NCBI GenBank assembly: GCA_031406155.1
Contig: JANOGW010000096.1
Coordinates: 1-64,000 of the forward strand
Source: JACMNW01 sp031406155
GTDB lineage: Bacteria > Pseudomonadota > Alphaproteobacteria > Rhodobacterales > Rhodobacteraceae
DNA: 64,000 nucleotides
Direction of reading: 5' to 3'
The position numbers were made by a program, and so were the translations under genes. The notes beneath the pieces are model-generated. The model was not told the DNA's origin. It did no database searches and was given only the letters and a program-made list of their open reading frames with translations. This document shows positions 1 through 8,940 of this stretch, in pieces (positions within the stretch are counted from its first letter, which is position 1; each line of letters begins with the position of its first letter).

Positions 1-33
1 TTCATTCTGAGCCAGGATCAAACTCTCAAGTTG
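1..33 (-). rRNA. 16S ribosomal RNA, 5' end only
   Basis: Read on the minus strand, the first bases give the near-universal 16S start: AGAGTTTGATCCTGGCTCAG followed by AATGAA, with CAACTTG in front. By analogy with other alphaproteobacterial 16S genes the mature 5' end should lie near position 33. The rest of the gene lies outside the window to the left, so an rRNA operon is transcribed leftward out of this window. Confidence 0.95.
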
Positions 34-538
34 AAATGTGTTTCCACATATCCTTGACGTCGAACCTTCGCACATCTGCCTATACTCGGAACGAATATAG
101 GTCTTAACAATTCATGTGCTCAAGATTGTCGAAACAACCAAAAACCCACAAACCGTGAAGCTTTCAATCCCATCATCGGTCTCATGCCTTGCAGCACAAT
201 CCCTAGAGACCCGATATGCGTCGGCCAAATCGTCGAAACGACCAAACCGCCCACATATCTCTTCAGATAATAAATATGTCAAAGAGCGCGAAGACAAAAT
301 TGCACGAGCCGCCAGTTTCCCAGCGCATCTCGCCGCCTTATCTCCAGGTAGTCTTGCGGTCACTTTCGTTTCCGCGACCTCATCAGACAGTTCCGTGTCA
401 ACACGTCTTGCCTGCTTCAGTGAGCCGGTGTTTAGGCAGTGACGCAAAGAGGCGCAAGAGGAAAAAGTCATCAAACTGACATTTTTTTAGATCGCCAGAA
501 AATTCCACAATATCTGGGGGTTGATCGACCAACTACCG
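34..538 (-). promoter_or_regulatory. rRNA operon leader and promoter region with boxA-like element at 277-288
   Basis: This 505-base stretch between the 16S start and msrQ contains no convincing gene; frames open on both strands lack a ribosome binding site and protein-like composition. On the minus strand a boxA-like antitermination element, GCTCTTTGACA, lies at 287-277, which is expected in an rRNA leader. The core promoter must lie upstream (about 300-480), but I cannot settle on one -35/-10 pair: a TTGACA is present at 401-396 without a good -10 at the normal distance. The A/T-rich run at 481-488 may be an UP-element-like segment. Confidence 0.6.
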
Positions 539-1174
539 CTATTTGGCGGTTTGCATCGCAGTGGTCTTGTCTTGAGCGCGAACAAATGTCCGCGCAACCC
601 GCACTGCCAACAACGCCACGACGGCACCCAGATACAGCAGCGGCTCGGCCGGCCATGCCTTCACCAACATGATATAGTGGATCGCGCCTGCCAGTGCCGC
701 TACATACGTCAGGCGGTGCAAACTTTGCCACGCGGCTGCCCCCAGCCGCCGCACGGACAGGTTGTTTGAAGTGATCGCCAGCGGCAGCAGGGCGGCAAAC
801 CCGATCATGCCAACGATGATATATGGACGCTTGATCAGATCAGCGCCAATCTCGGCCCAGCGAAACTGCAGGTCCAGCACCACCCATGTCGTCAGGTGCA
901 GCGCCACATAGAAGAACGCCAGCAACCCGATTGCCCGTCGGTAGCGGATCAGGCTGACCGCGGTGGCCCAGCGCAGCGGCGACATGCACAGGCCCGCCAC
1001 GATGAATTTGAGGCCCCATTCGCCAAGCGCGCGCTCCATCGTCTTGACCGGGTCTGCCCCCAGATCGCCAGTGATGGCCTGCACTACCAAAAGCGCAAAG
1101 GGCACCATCCCCATCAAATAGACCGGCCAGGTCGGAACCCGGCGCAGGGCTTGATTGATCGATTGCGCAAGCAT
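539..1174 (-). CDS. msrQ: MsrQ, haem-binding membrane subunit of the periplasmic methionine sulfoxide reductase MsrPQ
   Basis: A 211-residue inner-membrane protein of the ferric reductase-like/YedZ family. It carries electrons from the respiratory chain to periplasmic MsrP, which repairs oxidised methionine in envelope proteins. About six hydrophobic segments are visible. His93 (ALHLTTW), His153 (LHRLTY) and His166 (AIHYIM) are candidate haem ligands, as in the family. The start is the ATG that shares one base with the msrP stop (TGATG), so the two genes are translationally coupled; a longer in-frame extension exists but would run back through msrP. No clear terminator is seen before the rRNA leader. 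Confidence 0.93.
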   Translation of the reverse strand: MLAQSINQALRRVPTWPVYLMGMVPFALLVVQAITGDLGADPVKTMERALGEWGLKFIVAGLCMSPLRWATAVSLIRYRRAIGLLAFFYVALHLTTWVVLDLQFRWAEIGADLIKRPYIIVGMIGFAALLPLAITSNNLSVRRLGAAAWQSLHRLTYVAALAGAIHYIMLVKAWPAEPLLYLGAVVALLAVRVARTFVRAQDKTTAMQTAK

Positions 1175-2094
1175 CAGAAATCGACCGCCAGATCCTGCCC
1201 GGCATAAAGCGATGCCACCTGTTCGGCATAGCCGTTGAACTTCAGCGTATCGACCCGGCCACCAAAGAGGCCGCCGCCAAGCGGGCGCTCGGAGGCCTGG
1301 CTCCACCTTGGATGATCGACCTCGGGATTCACATTTGAATAAAAGCCATATTCGTTCGGCAGAAGCATGTTCCAGGTGGTCGGCGGCATGGTTTCCACCA
1401 GCGAAATCCGCACGATCGACTTGATCGACTTGAACCCGTATTTCCACGGCACGACAAGACGGATCGGCGCGCCGTTCTGCTTTGGCATCGGCTCGCCGTA
1501 AAGTCCGGTCGCCATCAGCGTCAGAGGATGCATCGCCTCGTCAAGGCGCAGCCCCTCGCGGTAGGGCCATTTGATATAGTCGCTGGTCTGTCCCGGCATT
1601 TCCTCGGGGCGTACAAGCGTCTCGAACGCCACGAACTTCGCCCCCGGCTTCACGCCGACGCGGTTCAGCAGGCCGCAAAGTTCAAACCCCTGCCATGGCA
1701 CCACCATCGACCAGCCCTCGACACAGCGGAACCGGTAGATACGTTCCTCGATCTTGCGATCTTTCAGAACATCGGCCAGGTCGTAGGTGCCGGGCTTGTC
1801 AACCAGGCCATCAATGACAATCGACCAGGGGTCTATTGTCAGGTCCTGCGCGTAGGCCTTGGGATCTTCCTTGCCGTAGCCGAATTCATAGAAGTTGTTG
1901 TAGCTGGTGATTTCTTCCAGCGTGTTCATCTTGGCATCGGTGGAATAGGGGCTGAGTGGCACCACCTCGGCCCGAACAACTGTGGGCGCCGCAACTGCAA
2001 GTGCCCCCGCCCCTGCCAACAACGCGCGCCGGTTCAACCACAATGGCTTTGGCGTCACATCAGACCACTTAAGGCTTACAGGTTGTCGCGGCAT
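1174..2094 (-). CDS. msrP: MsrP, periplasmic molybdopterin methionine sulfoxide reductase catalytic subunit
   Basis: A 306-residue molybdoenzyme of the sulfite oxidase fold (YedY family) that reduces protein-bound methionine sulfoxide in the periplasm. The N-terminus is a Tat signal: NRRALLAGAG at about residues 21-30, a hydrophobic stretch and a cut near VRA at 39-42, so the protein is exported folded with its Mo cofactor. Cys124 in YRFRCVEGW is the expected molybdenum ligand. Length fits the family. It is the first gene of the msrPQ pair, immediately upstream of msrQ. The adjacent 335-base divergent gap probably holds its promoter. Confidence 0.95.
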   Translation of the reverse strand: MPRQPVSLKWSDVTPKPLWLNRRALLAGAGALAVAAPTVVRAEVVPLSPYSTDAKMNTLEEITSYNNFYEFGYGKEDPKAYAQDLTIDPWSIVIDGLVDKPGTYDLADVLKDRKIEERIYRFRCVEGWSMVVPWQGFELCGLLNRVGVKPGAKFVAFETLVRPEEMPGQTSDYIKWPYREGLRLDEAMHPLTLMATGLYGEPMPKQNGAPIRLVVPWKYGFKSIKSIVRISLVETMPPTTWNMLLPNEYGFYSNVNPEVDHPRWSQASERPLGGGLFGGRVDTLKFNGYAEQVASLYAGQDLAVDF

Positions 2095-2429
2095 CGCATT
2101 TCTCCAACTTCATATCAGCCCCAAACACATAACGATGGAGGCGTGGCAAATTATGCCTTCCAACATGGGCGTGTCATAGCAGAACTCAAAATCATCTCGC
2201 TGCACTTTCGCGTGGGAGCTTTGAAACATCATGTCAAAAAGACCGAAATCGGTAACGCATGATCACAGCCAGTCACGCTTTCCTGACAACCTCGGCGAAG
2301 GTGAGCTTTCTAGTGCTTTGCCTGATCGGAACAAGTCCGCCTAACAGAAATGTTATAGTGAACCAATCAGCCAGCTCGCTCGTTTCCCCTTAGCCAAACA
2401 ACTGGCATGATCAAACGGGAGTGACACCA
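2095..2429. other. Divergent intergenic region between msrP and the fasciclin gene
   Basis: About 335 bases without a gene I can support; frames open here lack ribosome binding sites. It must hold promoters for both neighbours. A possible -10 (TATAGT) for the rightward gene sits at 2354-2359, but no convincing -35 accompanies it. A good ribosome binding site (GGGAG at 2417-2421) precedes the ATG of the fasciclin gene. Confidence 0.4.
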
Positions 2430-2915
2430 ATGATCCGTAGAACCTTTATCGCCTTGTCCGTCGCGGCATCCTTCATGTCGGCACCTGCTTTTGCAGATGG
2501 CCACTCGAAAGACATCGTAGACACCGCAGTAGGCGCTGGCAACTTCACCACTTTGGCCGCCGCTCTGGAAGCAGCCGGTCTTGTGGAAACCCTGAAAGGC
2601 GAAGGCCCATTCACCGTTTTCGCGCCAACTGACGCTGCCTTCGCAGCGCTGCCAGCCGGTACCGTTGAAGACCTGTTGAAGCCAGAAAACAAAGACAAGC
2701 TGGTTTCCGTGCTGACCTACCACGTGGTACCCGGCAAAGTCATGTCGACCGACCTGACTGAAGGTATGAAAGCAGCCTCCGTTCAGGGCGGCGAAGTGAC
2801 CATCACCCTTGATGGCGGTGCCAAAGTTGACGGTGCAGTCATCTCGACAGCCGACATCGAAGCTTCGAATGGCGTGATCCATGTGATCGACAGTGTCATC
2901 CTGCCAAAGATGTAA
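2430..2915 (+). CDS. Secreted fasciclin (FAS1) domain protein
   Basis: A 161-residue protein: a Sec signal peptide of about 22 residues ending AFA, followed by one FAS1 domain filling the rest. Family hallmarks are visible: the FTVFAPTDAAF box, the YHVVPG segment in the middle and the NGVIHVIDSVILP ending. Single-domain FAS1 proteins are usually extracellular or periplasmic adhesion/surface proteins; the partner here is unknown. I choose the ATG at 2430 rather than the GTG nine bases earlier because GGGAG lies at the right distance from the ATG. It is a monocistronic unit: a divergent promoter region upstream and a strong terminator 25 bases downstream. Confidence 0.92.
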   Translation: MIRRTFIALSVAASFMSAPAFADGHSKDIVDTAVGAGNFTTLAAALEAAGLVETLKGEGPFTVFAPTDAAFAALPAGTVEDLLKPENKDKLVSVLTYHVVPGKVMSTDLTEGMKAASVQGGEVTITLDGGAKVDGAVISTADIEASNGVIHVIDSVILPKM

Positions 2916-2940
2916 TCTGACGCCTCAAGCGTGAAATTTA

Positions 2941-2970
2941 AGCCCGCCTCGGGTGAGGCGGGCTTTTTCT
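2941..2970 (+). terminator. Rho-independent terminator of the fasciclin gene
   Basis: A perfect 10-bp stem (AGCCCGCCTC at 2941-2950 with GAGGCGGGCT at 2955-2964) and a GGGT loop, followed by TTTTCTTT. It lies just after the stop codon of the fasciclin gene, in the rightward direction. Confidence 0.93.
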
Positions 2971-3011
2971 TTGTAATGACACAAATAATCAGGGTGCCTA
3001 CGAGCGATGGT

Positions 3012-3443
3012 TCAGCCCGTTATGTCGGGCCGCTTCAGGTTCCACAGATGAGGGCGCGGTTTGCCATTCCTATTGTAAAGCCGCAGCGAGCTGAATCCGA
3101 CTTTCTCGATGCGCCAACAGGCTTCGCCGACGCCCCAGTTTTCGCACCAGTGGCCTTCTCTCACGAACCACTTCGCGTAGTAACGGCGCTTGCCAAAGAT
3201 GCTGCGGACCGTCCCCTTCATCCTGCCATCCGCCTCGCTATACACCTGCGCCCAAGGCGTTCCCCGATCTGCTTTGCTGTAGATGGTCGACCCAGGAATG
3301 ATCTCCAGCAGTTCAGAGTTTGACAAAAACGTTTGCGCGCTCGCGCCGGGCCCAGACAGGCACAAGAACACCGCAGCACAACTTGCCAGCAAAACTTTTG
3401 GCACCAGTGCAAAGCCGGTTTGATGCAAAAATCTGGAAATCAT
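3012..3443 (-). CDS. Small secreted protein, paralogue of the next gene upstream; unknown function
   Basis: A 143-residue protein with a signal peptide (hydrophobic core about residues 14-32, cut near ASA-Q at 36-37). The mature part has one compact domain with WCENWG and a second Cys (Cys100 and Cys109), suggesting a disulfide, and a C-terminal RPHLWNLK. It aligns along its whole length with the product of the gene at 3831-4241: both Cys fall at the same residue numbers, and the IPGS, SK-D-G-WAQ and AKW-V-G-WCE-WG positions are shared. The spacing of Trp, Cys and Gly recalls DUF995-type secreted proteins of Rhizobiales, but I am not sure of that. A strong site (GGAGGGGAGGAA) precedes the ATG. 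Confidence 0.75.
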   Translation of the reverse strand: MISRFLHQTGFALVPKVLLASCAAVFLCLSGPGASAQTFLSNSELLEIIPGSTIYSKADRGTPWAQVYSEADGRMKGTVRSIFGKRRYYAKWFVREGHWCENWGVGEACWRIEKVGFSSLRLYNRNGKPRPHLWNLKRPDITG

Positions 3444-3830
3444 TTCCTCCCCTCCAGGACGGCAGTCTTTCCATTGTAATCGGGCAATTCAAAACGTGTT
3501 TATTCCACCTCAGTTCTAGCACAGCGAAACAGATGCAACAATATATTGCTCTGCAAATTACCCATGGTTGCAGCGCTGTATGCGCTGCTGCCTATGCGGT
3601 ATTTCCTTTCTTTGTTCGAAACAAAAAATGGCGCCAAAGCCTTCGCCTTGCCGGCCTAACGCACAAGCGCACACCGCGGTCGTGTCTAACTAACCGTGCT
3701 TTCCGAGACGGTCTAATGCACTACGTCGGTTCGCCGCGCGTCAACACAAGAGCAAAGCCGAGGCCCGACTTGAAGTGGCTCCGGCAGTCATGGGCCAACT
3801 CTGCTATCATCATGCCTGGCAAAAGCCCAA
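3444..3830. other. Intergenic region between the tandem secreted-protein paralogues
   Basis: About 387 bases with no gene I can support. The stretch is visibly richer in A/T than the surroundings and probably holds the promoter for the leftward gene at 3012-3443 and the 3' end of the transcript of the upstream paralogue. I see no strong hairpin terminator and no repeat shared with the upstream region of the other paralogue. Confidence 0.35.
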
Positions 3831-4241
3831 TTACTTTAACTTCCAAAGGTTCGGCCGCGGTTCGTCGCCCCGGTACATGCGCAGCGACTTGGCATCCACC
3901 TGCTCGACACCAAAGCACTCATGTCCGTCACCCCAGTCTTCGCACCACAAACCGTTTTCGACATACCACTTCGCATCATACTTAGTGCCTTGAAACACGC
4001 CCTTGATGGCACCTTTACCCTTCCCATTAGCCTTGCCGTAGTTTTGTGCCCACTTGACACCTTCGTCCGTCTTGCTGGAAATAGAAGATCCCGGTATTGT
4101 AGCAAGCAATTCTTCTTCCGTCATGAATGTTTGAGCGTGCACCATCGGCGCTGTCAGCGACAGCAATGCCATAGCAGCCCCGATCGTACAAAGTCTTAAA
4201 CCAGCCCTGCCTTTTACCGTAGCCCTCATTGAATGAAACAT
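3831..4241 (-). CDS. Small secreted protein, paralogue of the next gene downstream; unknown function
   Basis: A 136-residue exported protein: signal peptide to about HAQ at residues 35-37, then a single domain with Cys100 and Cys109 in WCEDWGDGHEC and a terminal RPNLWKLK. It is a diverged duplicate of the gene at 3012-3443 on the same strand. The first ATG is supported by GGGGAGG five bases upstream. The mature domain is rich in Lys and Gly (KANGKGKGAIKG). The two copies sit alone between a fasciclin gene and clpB, each with its own ribosome binding site and a long upstream gap, so they are probably expressed separately. Role unknown; a periplasmic or extracellular location is likely. Confidence 0.75.
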   Translation of the reverse strand: MFHSMRATVKGRAGLRLCTIGAAMALLSLTAPMVHAQTFMTEEELLATIPGSSISSKTDEGVKWAQNYGKANGKGKGAIKGVFQGTKYDAKWYVENGLWCEDWGDGHECFGVEQVDAKSLRMYRGDEPRPNLWKLK

Positions 4242-4363
4242 TTGAACCTCCCCAACGGTTTTTTCCCTTCGCGAAAAGAAAGGCTCGAGTCGGGATCCAA
4301 TAAAAGAACATATACCAAATTGTCAGCATTCGAGCAATCAATAGATCGCTTGGGTCGCCCGGG

Positions 4364-4397
4364 CTCTTCAAAAGAAAGGGGCCCGAAGGCCCCTTTC
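4364..4397 (-). terminator. Rho-independent terminator of clpB
   Basis: Read leftward, GAAAGGGGCC, a four-base TTCG loop and GGCCCCTTTC form a perfect 10-bp stem (4397-4374), followed by TTTTGAAG. It lies six bases beyond the clpB stop codon. Confidence 0.9.
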
Positions 4398-4402
4398 CCG
4401 TC

Positions 4403-7015
4403 TCAATGCACCACCGCCTCCTGTGGGCGGGTTCTACGCGATGCGCTCACCCTGTCACCGATAATCAGCCCGTCCGCCCCGGCAGATATCACCACTGTGG
4501 ATCCATCCATCACATCGCCCGACAAGATCATCTCCGCCAGCGGATCTTGCAAATGCCGCTGCATCACCCGTTTCAACGGCCGCGCGCCAAACACCGGGTC
4601 ATACCCTTCGTCTGCCAGCCACGTCCGCGCCACCGGATCCAGTTCCAGCACGATCTTGCGTGATGCCAACCGCGCTTCCAGCAGCTTCAACTGGATGTCG
4701 ACGATGGCCCCCATATCCGCCCGGCCCAACCGGTCAAAGATGATTTGGTCATCCAGCCGGTTCAGAAACTCCGGCCGGAAATGACTGCGCACCGCCTCCA
4801 TCACCTCGGCCCGCGCTTTCGCAGGGTCAGCCCCATCCGGCAACTGGCTTAACGCATAGGCCCCAAGGTTCGATGTCAGCACGATCAACGTCTGCTTGAA
4901 ATCGACCGTCCGGCCATGCCCATCGGTCAGGATGCCGTCATCCAGCACCTGCAACAGCACGTTGAACACATCCGGATGCGCCTTTTCCACCTCGTCAAAC
5001 AAGATCACCTGATAGGGTCGCCGACGCACTGCTTCAGTCAAAACGCCGCCCTCGTCATAGCCCACATAGCCGGGCGGCGCGCCGATCAGGCGTGAAACGG
5101 CGTGCTTCTCCATGAACTCCGACATGTCGATGCGCACCATCGCCGCGTCATCATCAAAGAGATACTCCGCCACCGCCTTGGTCAACTCGGTTTTGCCGAC
5201 ACCCGTTGGCCCCAGAAACAGGAAACTGCCCAAAGGCCGCTTTTCGTCGTTCAACCCGGCCCGCGCACGCCGCACCGCATTGGCCACGGCAGTCAGCGCT
5301 GGCCGCTGCCCGATCACCCGCTTGCCCAGCTCGTCTTCCATGCGCAGCAGCTTTTCGCGCTCGCCTTCCAGCATCCGGCTGACGGGAATGCCCGTCCAGC
5401 GTTCAACCACTTCGGCAATCTGCTCGGCGCGCACGGCTTCGGCCACCAAAGCATCGCCTTCGCGCGCCTCGGCGTCCACCAGCCGCTTCTCCAACCCCGG
5501 AATAATGCCGTAAGACAACTCGCCAGCCCGGCCCAGATTGCCCTCGCGCTTCATTTGCTCCAGTTCAGCCCGCGCCTTATCCAGTTGCTCTTTCAGATCG
5601 CGCGCCACTTCCAGCGTATCGCGTTCCGATTGCCACTTCGCCGTCATCTCGGCAGACCGTTCCAGCAACCCCGACAGCTCTTTCTGCAGCTTCTCCAACC
5701 GATCGACGCTCGCCGCATCATCCTCTTTCTTCAATGCCTCCGCCTCAATCTGCAATTGCAAGATCTGCCGGTCCAGCGCATCCAGTTCCTCCGGCTTGCT
5801 ATCGACTTCCATGCGCAACCGGCTGGCTGCCTCATCCATCAGGTCAATCGCCTTATCCGGCAAAAACCGATCCGTGATATAGCGGTGCGAAAGCGTCGCC
5901 GCCGCCACAATTGCACTATCGGTAATCCGCACCCCATGGTGCAGCTCGTACTTTTCCTTGATGCCGCGCAGGATCGAAATGGTATCCTCGACCGTCGGCT
6001 CCACCACCATCACCGGCTGAAACCGCCGTGCCAGTGCTGCGTCCTTTTCTACATACTTGCGATACTCATCCAGCGTCGTCGCGCCAACGCAGTGCAACTC
6101 ACCGCGCGCCAAGGCTGGCTTGATCAAGTTGGCCGCGTCCATAGCCCCTTCAGACTTACCTGCCCCAACCAGCGTATGCATCTCATCGATAAACAAGATC
6201 ACCTCGCCCGAGGCTGATGTTACCTCGTTCAGAACCGCCTTCAACCGTTCCTCAAACTCACCACGATACTTCGCCCCGGCAATCAACGCGCCCATATCCA
6301 GCGCCAGCAACTTCTTGTTGCGCAAGCTTTCCGGCACATCGCCGTTCACAATGCGCAAGGCCAGCCCCTCGGCAATCGCCGTCTTTCCAACGCCTGCCTC
6401 GCCGATCAAAACCGGGTTGTTCTTGGTGCGCCGCGATAGCACCTGCATGGTGCGCCGAATTTCCTCGTCGCGGCCGATAATGGGGTCAATCTTGCCCTCG
6501 GCGGCAGCCTCCGTCAGATCGCGCGCATACTTCTTCAACGCGTCATAGCCAGCCTCAGCAGATGCACTGTCCGCAGTCCGCCCTTTGCGAATGTCATTGA
6601 TCGCCGCGTTCAGCTTTTGCGCCGAAACAGCGCCCGCCACCAAGGCATCTTTGGCCTTCGATGCCACCATGCACAAAGCCATCAAAATGCGCTCAACCGG
6701 AACGAAGCTGTCGCCTGCCTTCTTGGCCACTTTCGCGGCTTCATCCAGCACCCGCACAAGACTTGCGTCCATGAACGGCTGTGCATCACCGGTTACTTTT
6801 GGCACTTTGCCCAGCGCCAGATCAACGGCTTCCACCACCCGTGCAGGCTCACCGCCGGCACGCCGTATCAGGTTGCTCGCCAGCCCCTGATCGTCGTCCA
6901 TCAAGGCTTTCAACAAATGCTCCGGTGCCAATTGCTGGTGACTTTCGCGCATCGCAATCGTTTGGGCAGCGTTCAAAAACCCACGTGCCCGTTCGGTGAA
7001 CTTCTCAAGATCCAT
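4403..7015 (-). CDS. clpB: ClpB, ATP-dependent disaggregase chaperone
   Basis: An 870-residue AAA+ protein that, with DnaK, pulls polypeptides out of aggregates after heat stress. The order is typical: N-terminal Clp-N repeats (about 1-145), first ATPase with Walker A GEAGVGKT at 205-212, a long coiled middle domain (about 410-530), and second ATPase with Walker A GPTGVGKT and the GYVGYDEGG pore loop, then the ClpB small domain. The length matches the family. The ATG at 7015 is chosen over an upstream in-frame ATG because MDLEKFTERA is the standard ClpB start and GGAGATTGGACA precedes it. A heat-shock-like promoter lies about 75 bases upstream and a strong terminator follows the stop. Confidence 0.97.
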   Translation of the reverse strand: MDLEKFTERARGFLNAAQTIAMRESHQQLAPEHLLKALMDDDQGLASNLIRRAGGEPARVVEAVDLALGKVPKVTGDAQPFMDASLVRVLDEAAKVAKKAGDSFVPVERILMALCMVASKAKDALVAGAVSAQKLNAAINDIRKGRTADSASAEAGYDALKKYARDLTEAAAEGKIDPIIGRDEEIRRTMQVLSRRTKNNPVLIGEAGVGKTAIAEGLALRIVNGDVPESLRNKKLLALDMGALIAGAKYRGEFEERLKAVLNEVTSASGEVILFIDEMHTLVGAGKSEGAMDAANLIKPALARGELHCVGATTLDEYRKYVEKDAALARRFQPVMVVEPTVEDTISILRGIKEKYELHHGVRITDSAIVAAATLSHRYITDRFLPDKAIDLMDEAASRLRMEVDSKPEELDALDRQILQLQIEAEALKKEDDAASVDRLEKLQKELSGLLERSAEMTAKWQSERDTLEVARDLKEQLDKARAELEQMKREGNLGRAGELSYGIIPGLEKRLVDAEAREGDALVAEAVRAEQIAEVVERWTGIPVSRMLEGEREKLLRMEDELGKRVIGQRPALTAVANAVRRARAGLNDEKRPLGSFLFLGPTGVGKTELTKAVAEYLFDDDAAMVRIDMSEFMEKHAVSRLIGAPPGYVGYDEGGVLTEAVRRRPYQVILFDEVEKAHPDVFNVLLQVLDDGILTDGHGRTVDFKQTLIVLTSNLGAYALSQLPDGADPAKARAEVMEAVRSHFRPEFLNRLDDQIIFDRLGRADMGAIVDIQLKLLEARLASRKIVLELDPVARTWLADEGYDPVFGARPLKRVMQRHLQDPLAEMILSGDVMDGSTVVISAGADGLIIGDRVSASRRTRPQEAVVH

Positions 7016-7087
7016 TGTCCAATCTCCATGGCTCAGCACCGCACGCCTGCGCCCGTTGTGGCACGCAAGGCTCCCGGCCTGCCTGTC

Positions 7088-7116
7088 AGATGGTATTCCA
7101 CGGCTGTTGATGCAAG
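7088..7116 (-). promoter_or_regulatory. Possible heat-shock (sigma-32/RpoH) promoter of clpB
   Basis: On the minus strand CTTGCA (7116-7111) and CCATCT (7093-7088) are separated by 17 bases. This resembles the CTTG...CCAT pattern of alphaproteobacterial RpoH promoters, about 73 bases upstream of the clpB start. The motif is short, so the call rests partly on the known heat regulation of clpB. Confidence 0.35.
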
Positions 7117-7265
7117 ATTGATCCCAATCAACCCGACTGCCAATCAACGGCCCGTTTCCGTTTTTCTTTCGTAAAAATACTCAGATCTCCTGAACCGATC
7201 CGCGCGCAGCGCGGTCGGTGAGGCAAAAGCAGCGCGCGGCACGCGCTCCGTTTAATTGCCGTCCC

Positions 7266-8090
7266 TCAAACCTCATACCGCACATAGGCAAACGCCGATC
7301 CATCCGGTGCCCAGTTCGGCACATTCATCGTGCCCTGCCCACCCGTCATTTCGATCAGCCGCCGCCGATTACTCCCATCCGGGTCCATCACACAGATTGC
7401 CACTTGCAAATCCTTCGGATGCCCCGACGTCCCCGGCGGATAAGCAAGGTAAATCACGCTGCGGCCGTCCGGGCTGGGATGCGGAAACCAGTTCACCGAA
7501 CCATCGGCGAACAGTTTGCGCTGCCCCGATCCATCCGCAGCCATCACCCAAATCTGCGCATGCCCATCGCGGTCGCAGTTATAATAGATACGCTGCCCAT
7601 CGGACGAATAATCCGGCCCGTCACAATGCCCTTCGCCGAACGTCAGCCGGGTTTCCTCGCCACCCTCAACCCCAATCGTGTACACATCGATAACCCTGCT
7701 GCCCCCCCGTGCCGCCACATAGGCCAGGCGTTTGCCGTCAGGCGACCAGCCATGCCACCAACTGGGGCTTGCCGGGCTCACCAGGCGCGGCTCGCCACCC
7801 GCCGCAGGCATCACAAATATTTCCGACCCCTGCCCACGATGATGCGACAGCACGATAATCTTGCCATCCGGCGAAATCCCATGGTCATTGTTGCAGTGAT
7901 CGGCGAACCCGCTGTCCACCGGCACCAACCGCGGATTGTCCAGCGGCACCCGGAACAATTGGCCTCCGCTATTCACCAGCAGACTGCCCCCTGACGGGTC
8001 CCAGTTGGGTGCCTCGATCACCTTGTCGCTTTGCAACACAACCCGGGACTGCACCGTCGCCATATCCCAGATTTCCAACGATGACCGCAT
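7266..8090 (-). CDS. TolB-like beta-propeller protein (WD40-like/PD40 repeats)
   Basis: A 274-residue protein built from five to six repeats with the SPDG-K-AY signature of the PD40/TolB propeller (HGISPDGKIIVLS, WSPDGKRLAYV, YSSDGQRIYY, PSPDGRSVIYL, WAPDGSAFAYV). Unlike TolB it has no signal peptide and no N-terminal domain, so it is probably cytoplasmic. Such short propellers are often annotated only as TolB family proteins; the substrate is unknown. The start at 8090 has a clear site (CGGAGGACGGAC). It is divergent from pyrF with an 82-base gap. Confidence 0.8.
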   Translation of the reverse strand: MRSSLEIWDMATVQSRVVLQSDKVIEAPNWDPSGGSLLVNSGGQLFRVPLDNPRLVPVDSGFADHCNNDHGISPDGKIIVLSHHRGQGSEIFVMPAAGGEPRLVSPASPSWWHGWSPDGKRLAYVAARGGSRVIDVYTIGVEGGEETRLTFGEGHCDGPDYSSDGQRIYYNCDRDGHAQIWVMAADGSGQRKLFADGSVNWFPHPSPDGRSVIYLAYPPGTSGHPKDLQVAICVMDPDGSNRRRLIEMTGGQGTMNVPNWAPDGSAFAYVRYEV

Positions 8091-8172
8091 GTCCGTCCTC
8101 CGTATCCCGCCCTGAACTTGACAGATCACGCCGCACAGACCAAGAGGCACCAACGCGAAAAGGAACTCCCCC

Positions 8173-8886
8173 ATGTCTGTTGAAAAACAGCCCGATGATC
8201 GCCTTATCGTTGCGCTTGACGTGCCCAATGTGGTGCAAGGCCTCGATCTGGTCCGCCGCATCGGCGACGCTGCATCTTTTTACAAGATCGGCCTTGGCAT
8301 GCTGACCGGCGGCGGCTTTGCCCTCGCGAATGAACTGAAACACGAACAAGGCAAGCGCATTTTCCTGGACCTGAAACTGTTCGACATCGGCGCCACCATC
8401 GAGGCCGCTGTGCGCGGTATCGCCAGCTATGACCTCGATTTCCTGACTGTTCACGGCGATCCACAGGTGGTGCGCGCCGCCGCCGAGGGCAAAGCTGGTT
8501 CCAACCTGAAAATCCTCGCCGTCACAGTGCTAACGTCACTGGACCGCGCCGATCTGGATGCCAACCTTATCCTCCCAGGCGATATCCACGATATTACCGT
8601 CGAACGCGCCCTGCGCGCCTTTGCCGCCGGTGCCGACGGCGTCATCGCCAGTCCGCAAGAAGCCGCATCGATCCGCGCGCTTCCAGAGGCAGACGGTAAA
8701 CTTATCGTCACCCCCGGCGTGCGCCCGGCAGGCACCACGCATGGCGATCAAAAGCGCGTCGAAACGCCCGCGCGGGCGCTGGCAAATGGGGCCGATCACA
8801 TCGTTGTCGGCCGGCCAATATGGATGGCCGCCGACCCGAAGGCGGCGGCCATTGCCATGCTGAGAGAACTTTCACCGCGTGACTGA
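8173..8886 (+). CDS. pyrF: PyrF, orotidine 5'-phosphate decarboxylase
   Basis: A 237-residue TIM-barrel enzyme for the last step of UMP synthesis (OMP to UMP plus CO2), cytoplasmic. The catalytic motif DLKLFDI (Asp-x-Lys-xx-Asp) is visible, as are the LDVPN start and the C-terminal GVRP and VVGRPI phosphate-binding segments. The length is that of bacterial group I PyrF. The ATG is preceded by AAGGAAC. It is a single gene, divergent from the propeller protein and convergent with the ferritin-like gene. Confidence 0.96.
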   Translation: MSVEKQPDDRLIVALDVPNVVQGLDLVRRIGDAASFYKIGLGMLTGGGFALANELKHEQGKRIFLDLKLFDIGATIEAAVRGIASYDLDFLTVHGDPQVVRAAAEGKAGSNLKILAVTVLTSLDRADLDANLILPGDIHDITVERALRAFAAGADGVIASPQEAASIRALPEADGKLIVTPGVRPAGTTHGDQKRVETPARALANGADHIVVGRPIWMAADPKAAAIAMLRELSPRD

Positions 8887-8940
8887 CGCGAAAGAAACAG
8901 CCAGCCAGCCGAACTCCTTACGCCCCAAGCATCCTTGCGC

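Noticed and set aside
5102..6217. Long rightward open frame of about 370 codons opposite clpB
   Set aside because: It is the antisense shadow of a highly conserved gene; its translation is rich in Arg, His and Gln with no domain pattern and no ribosome site.
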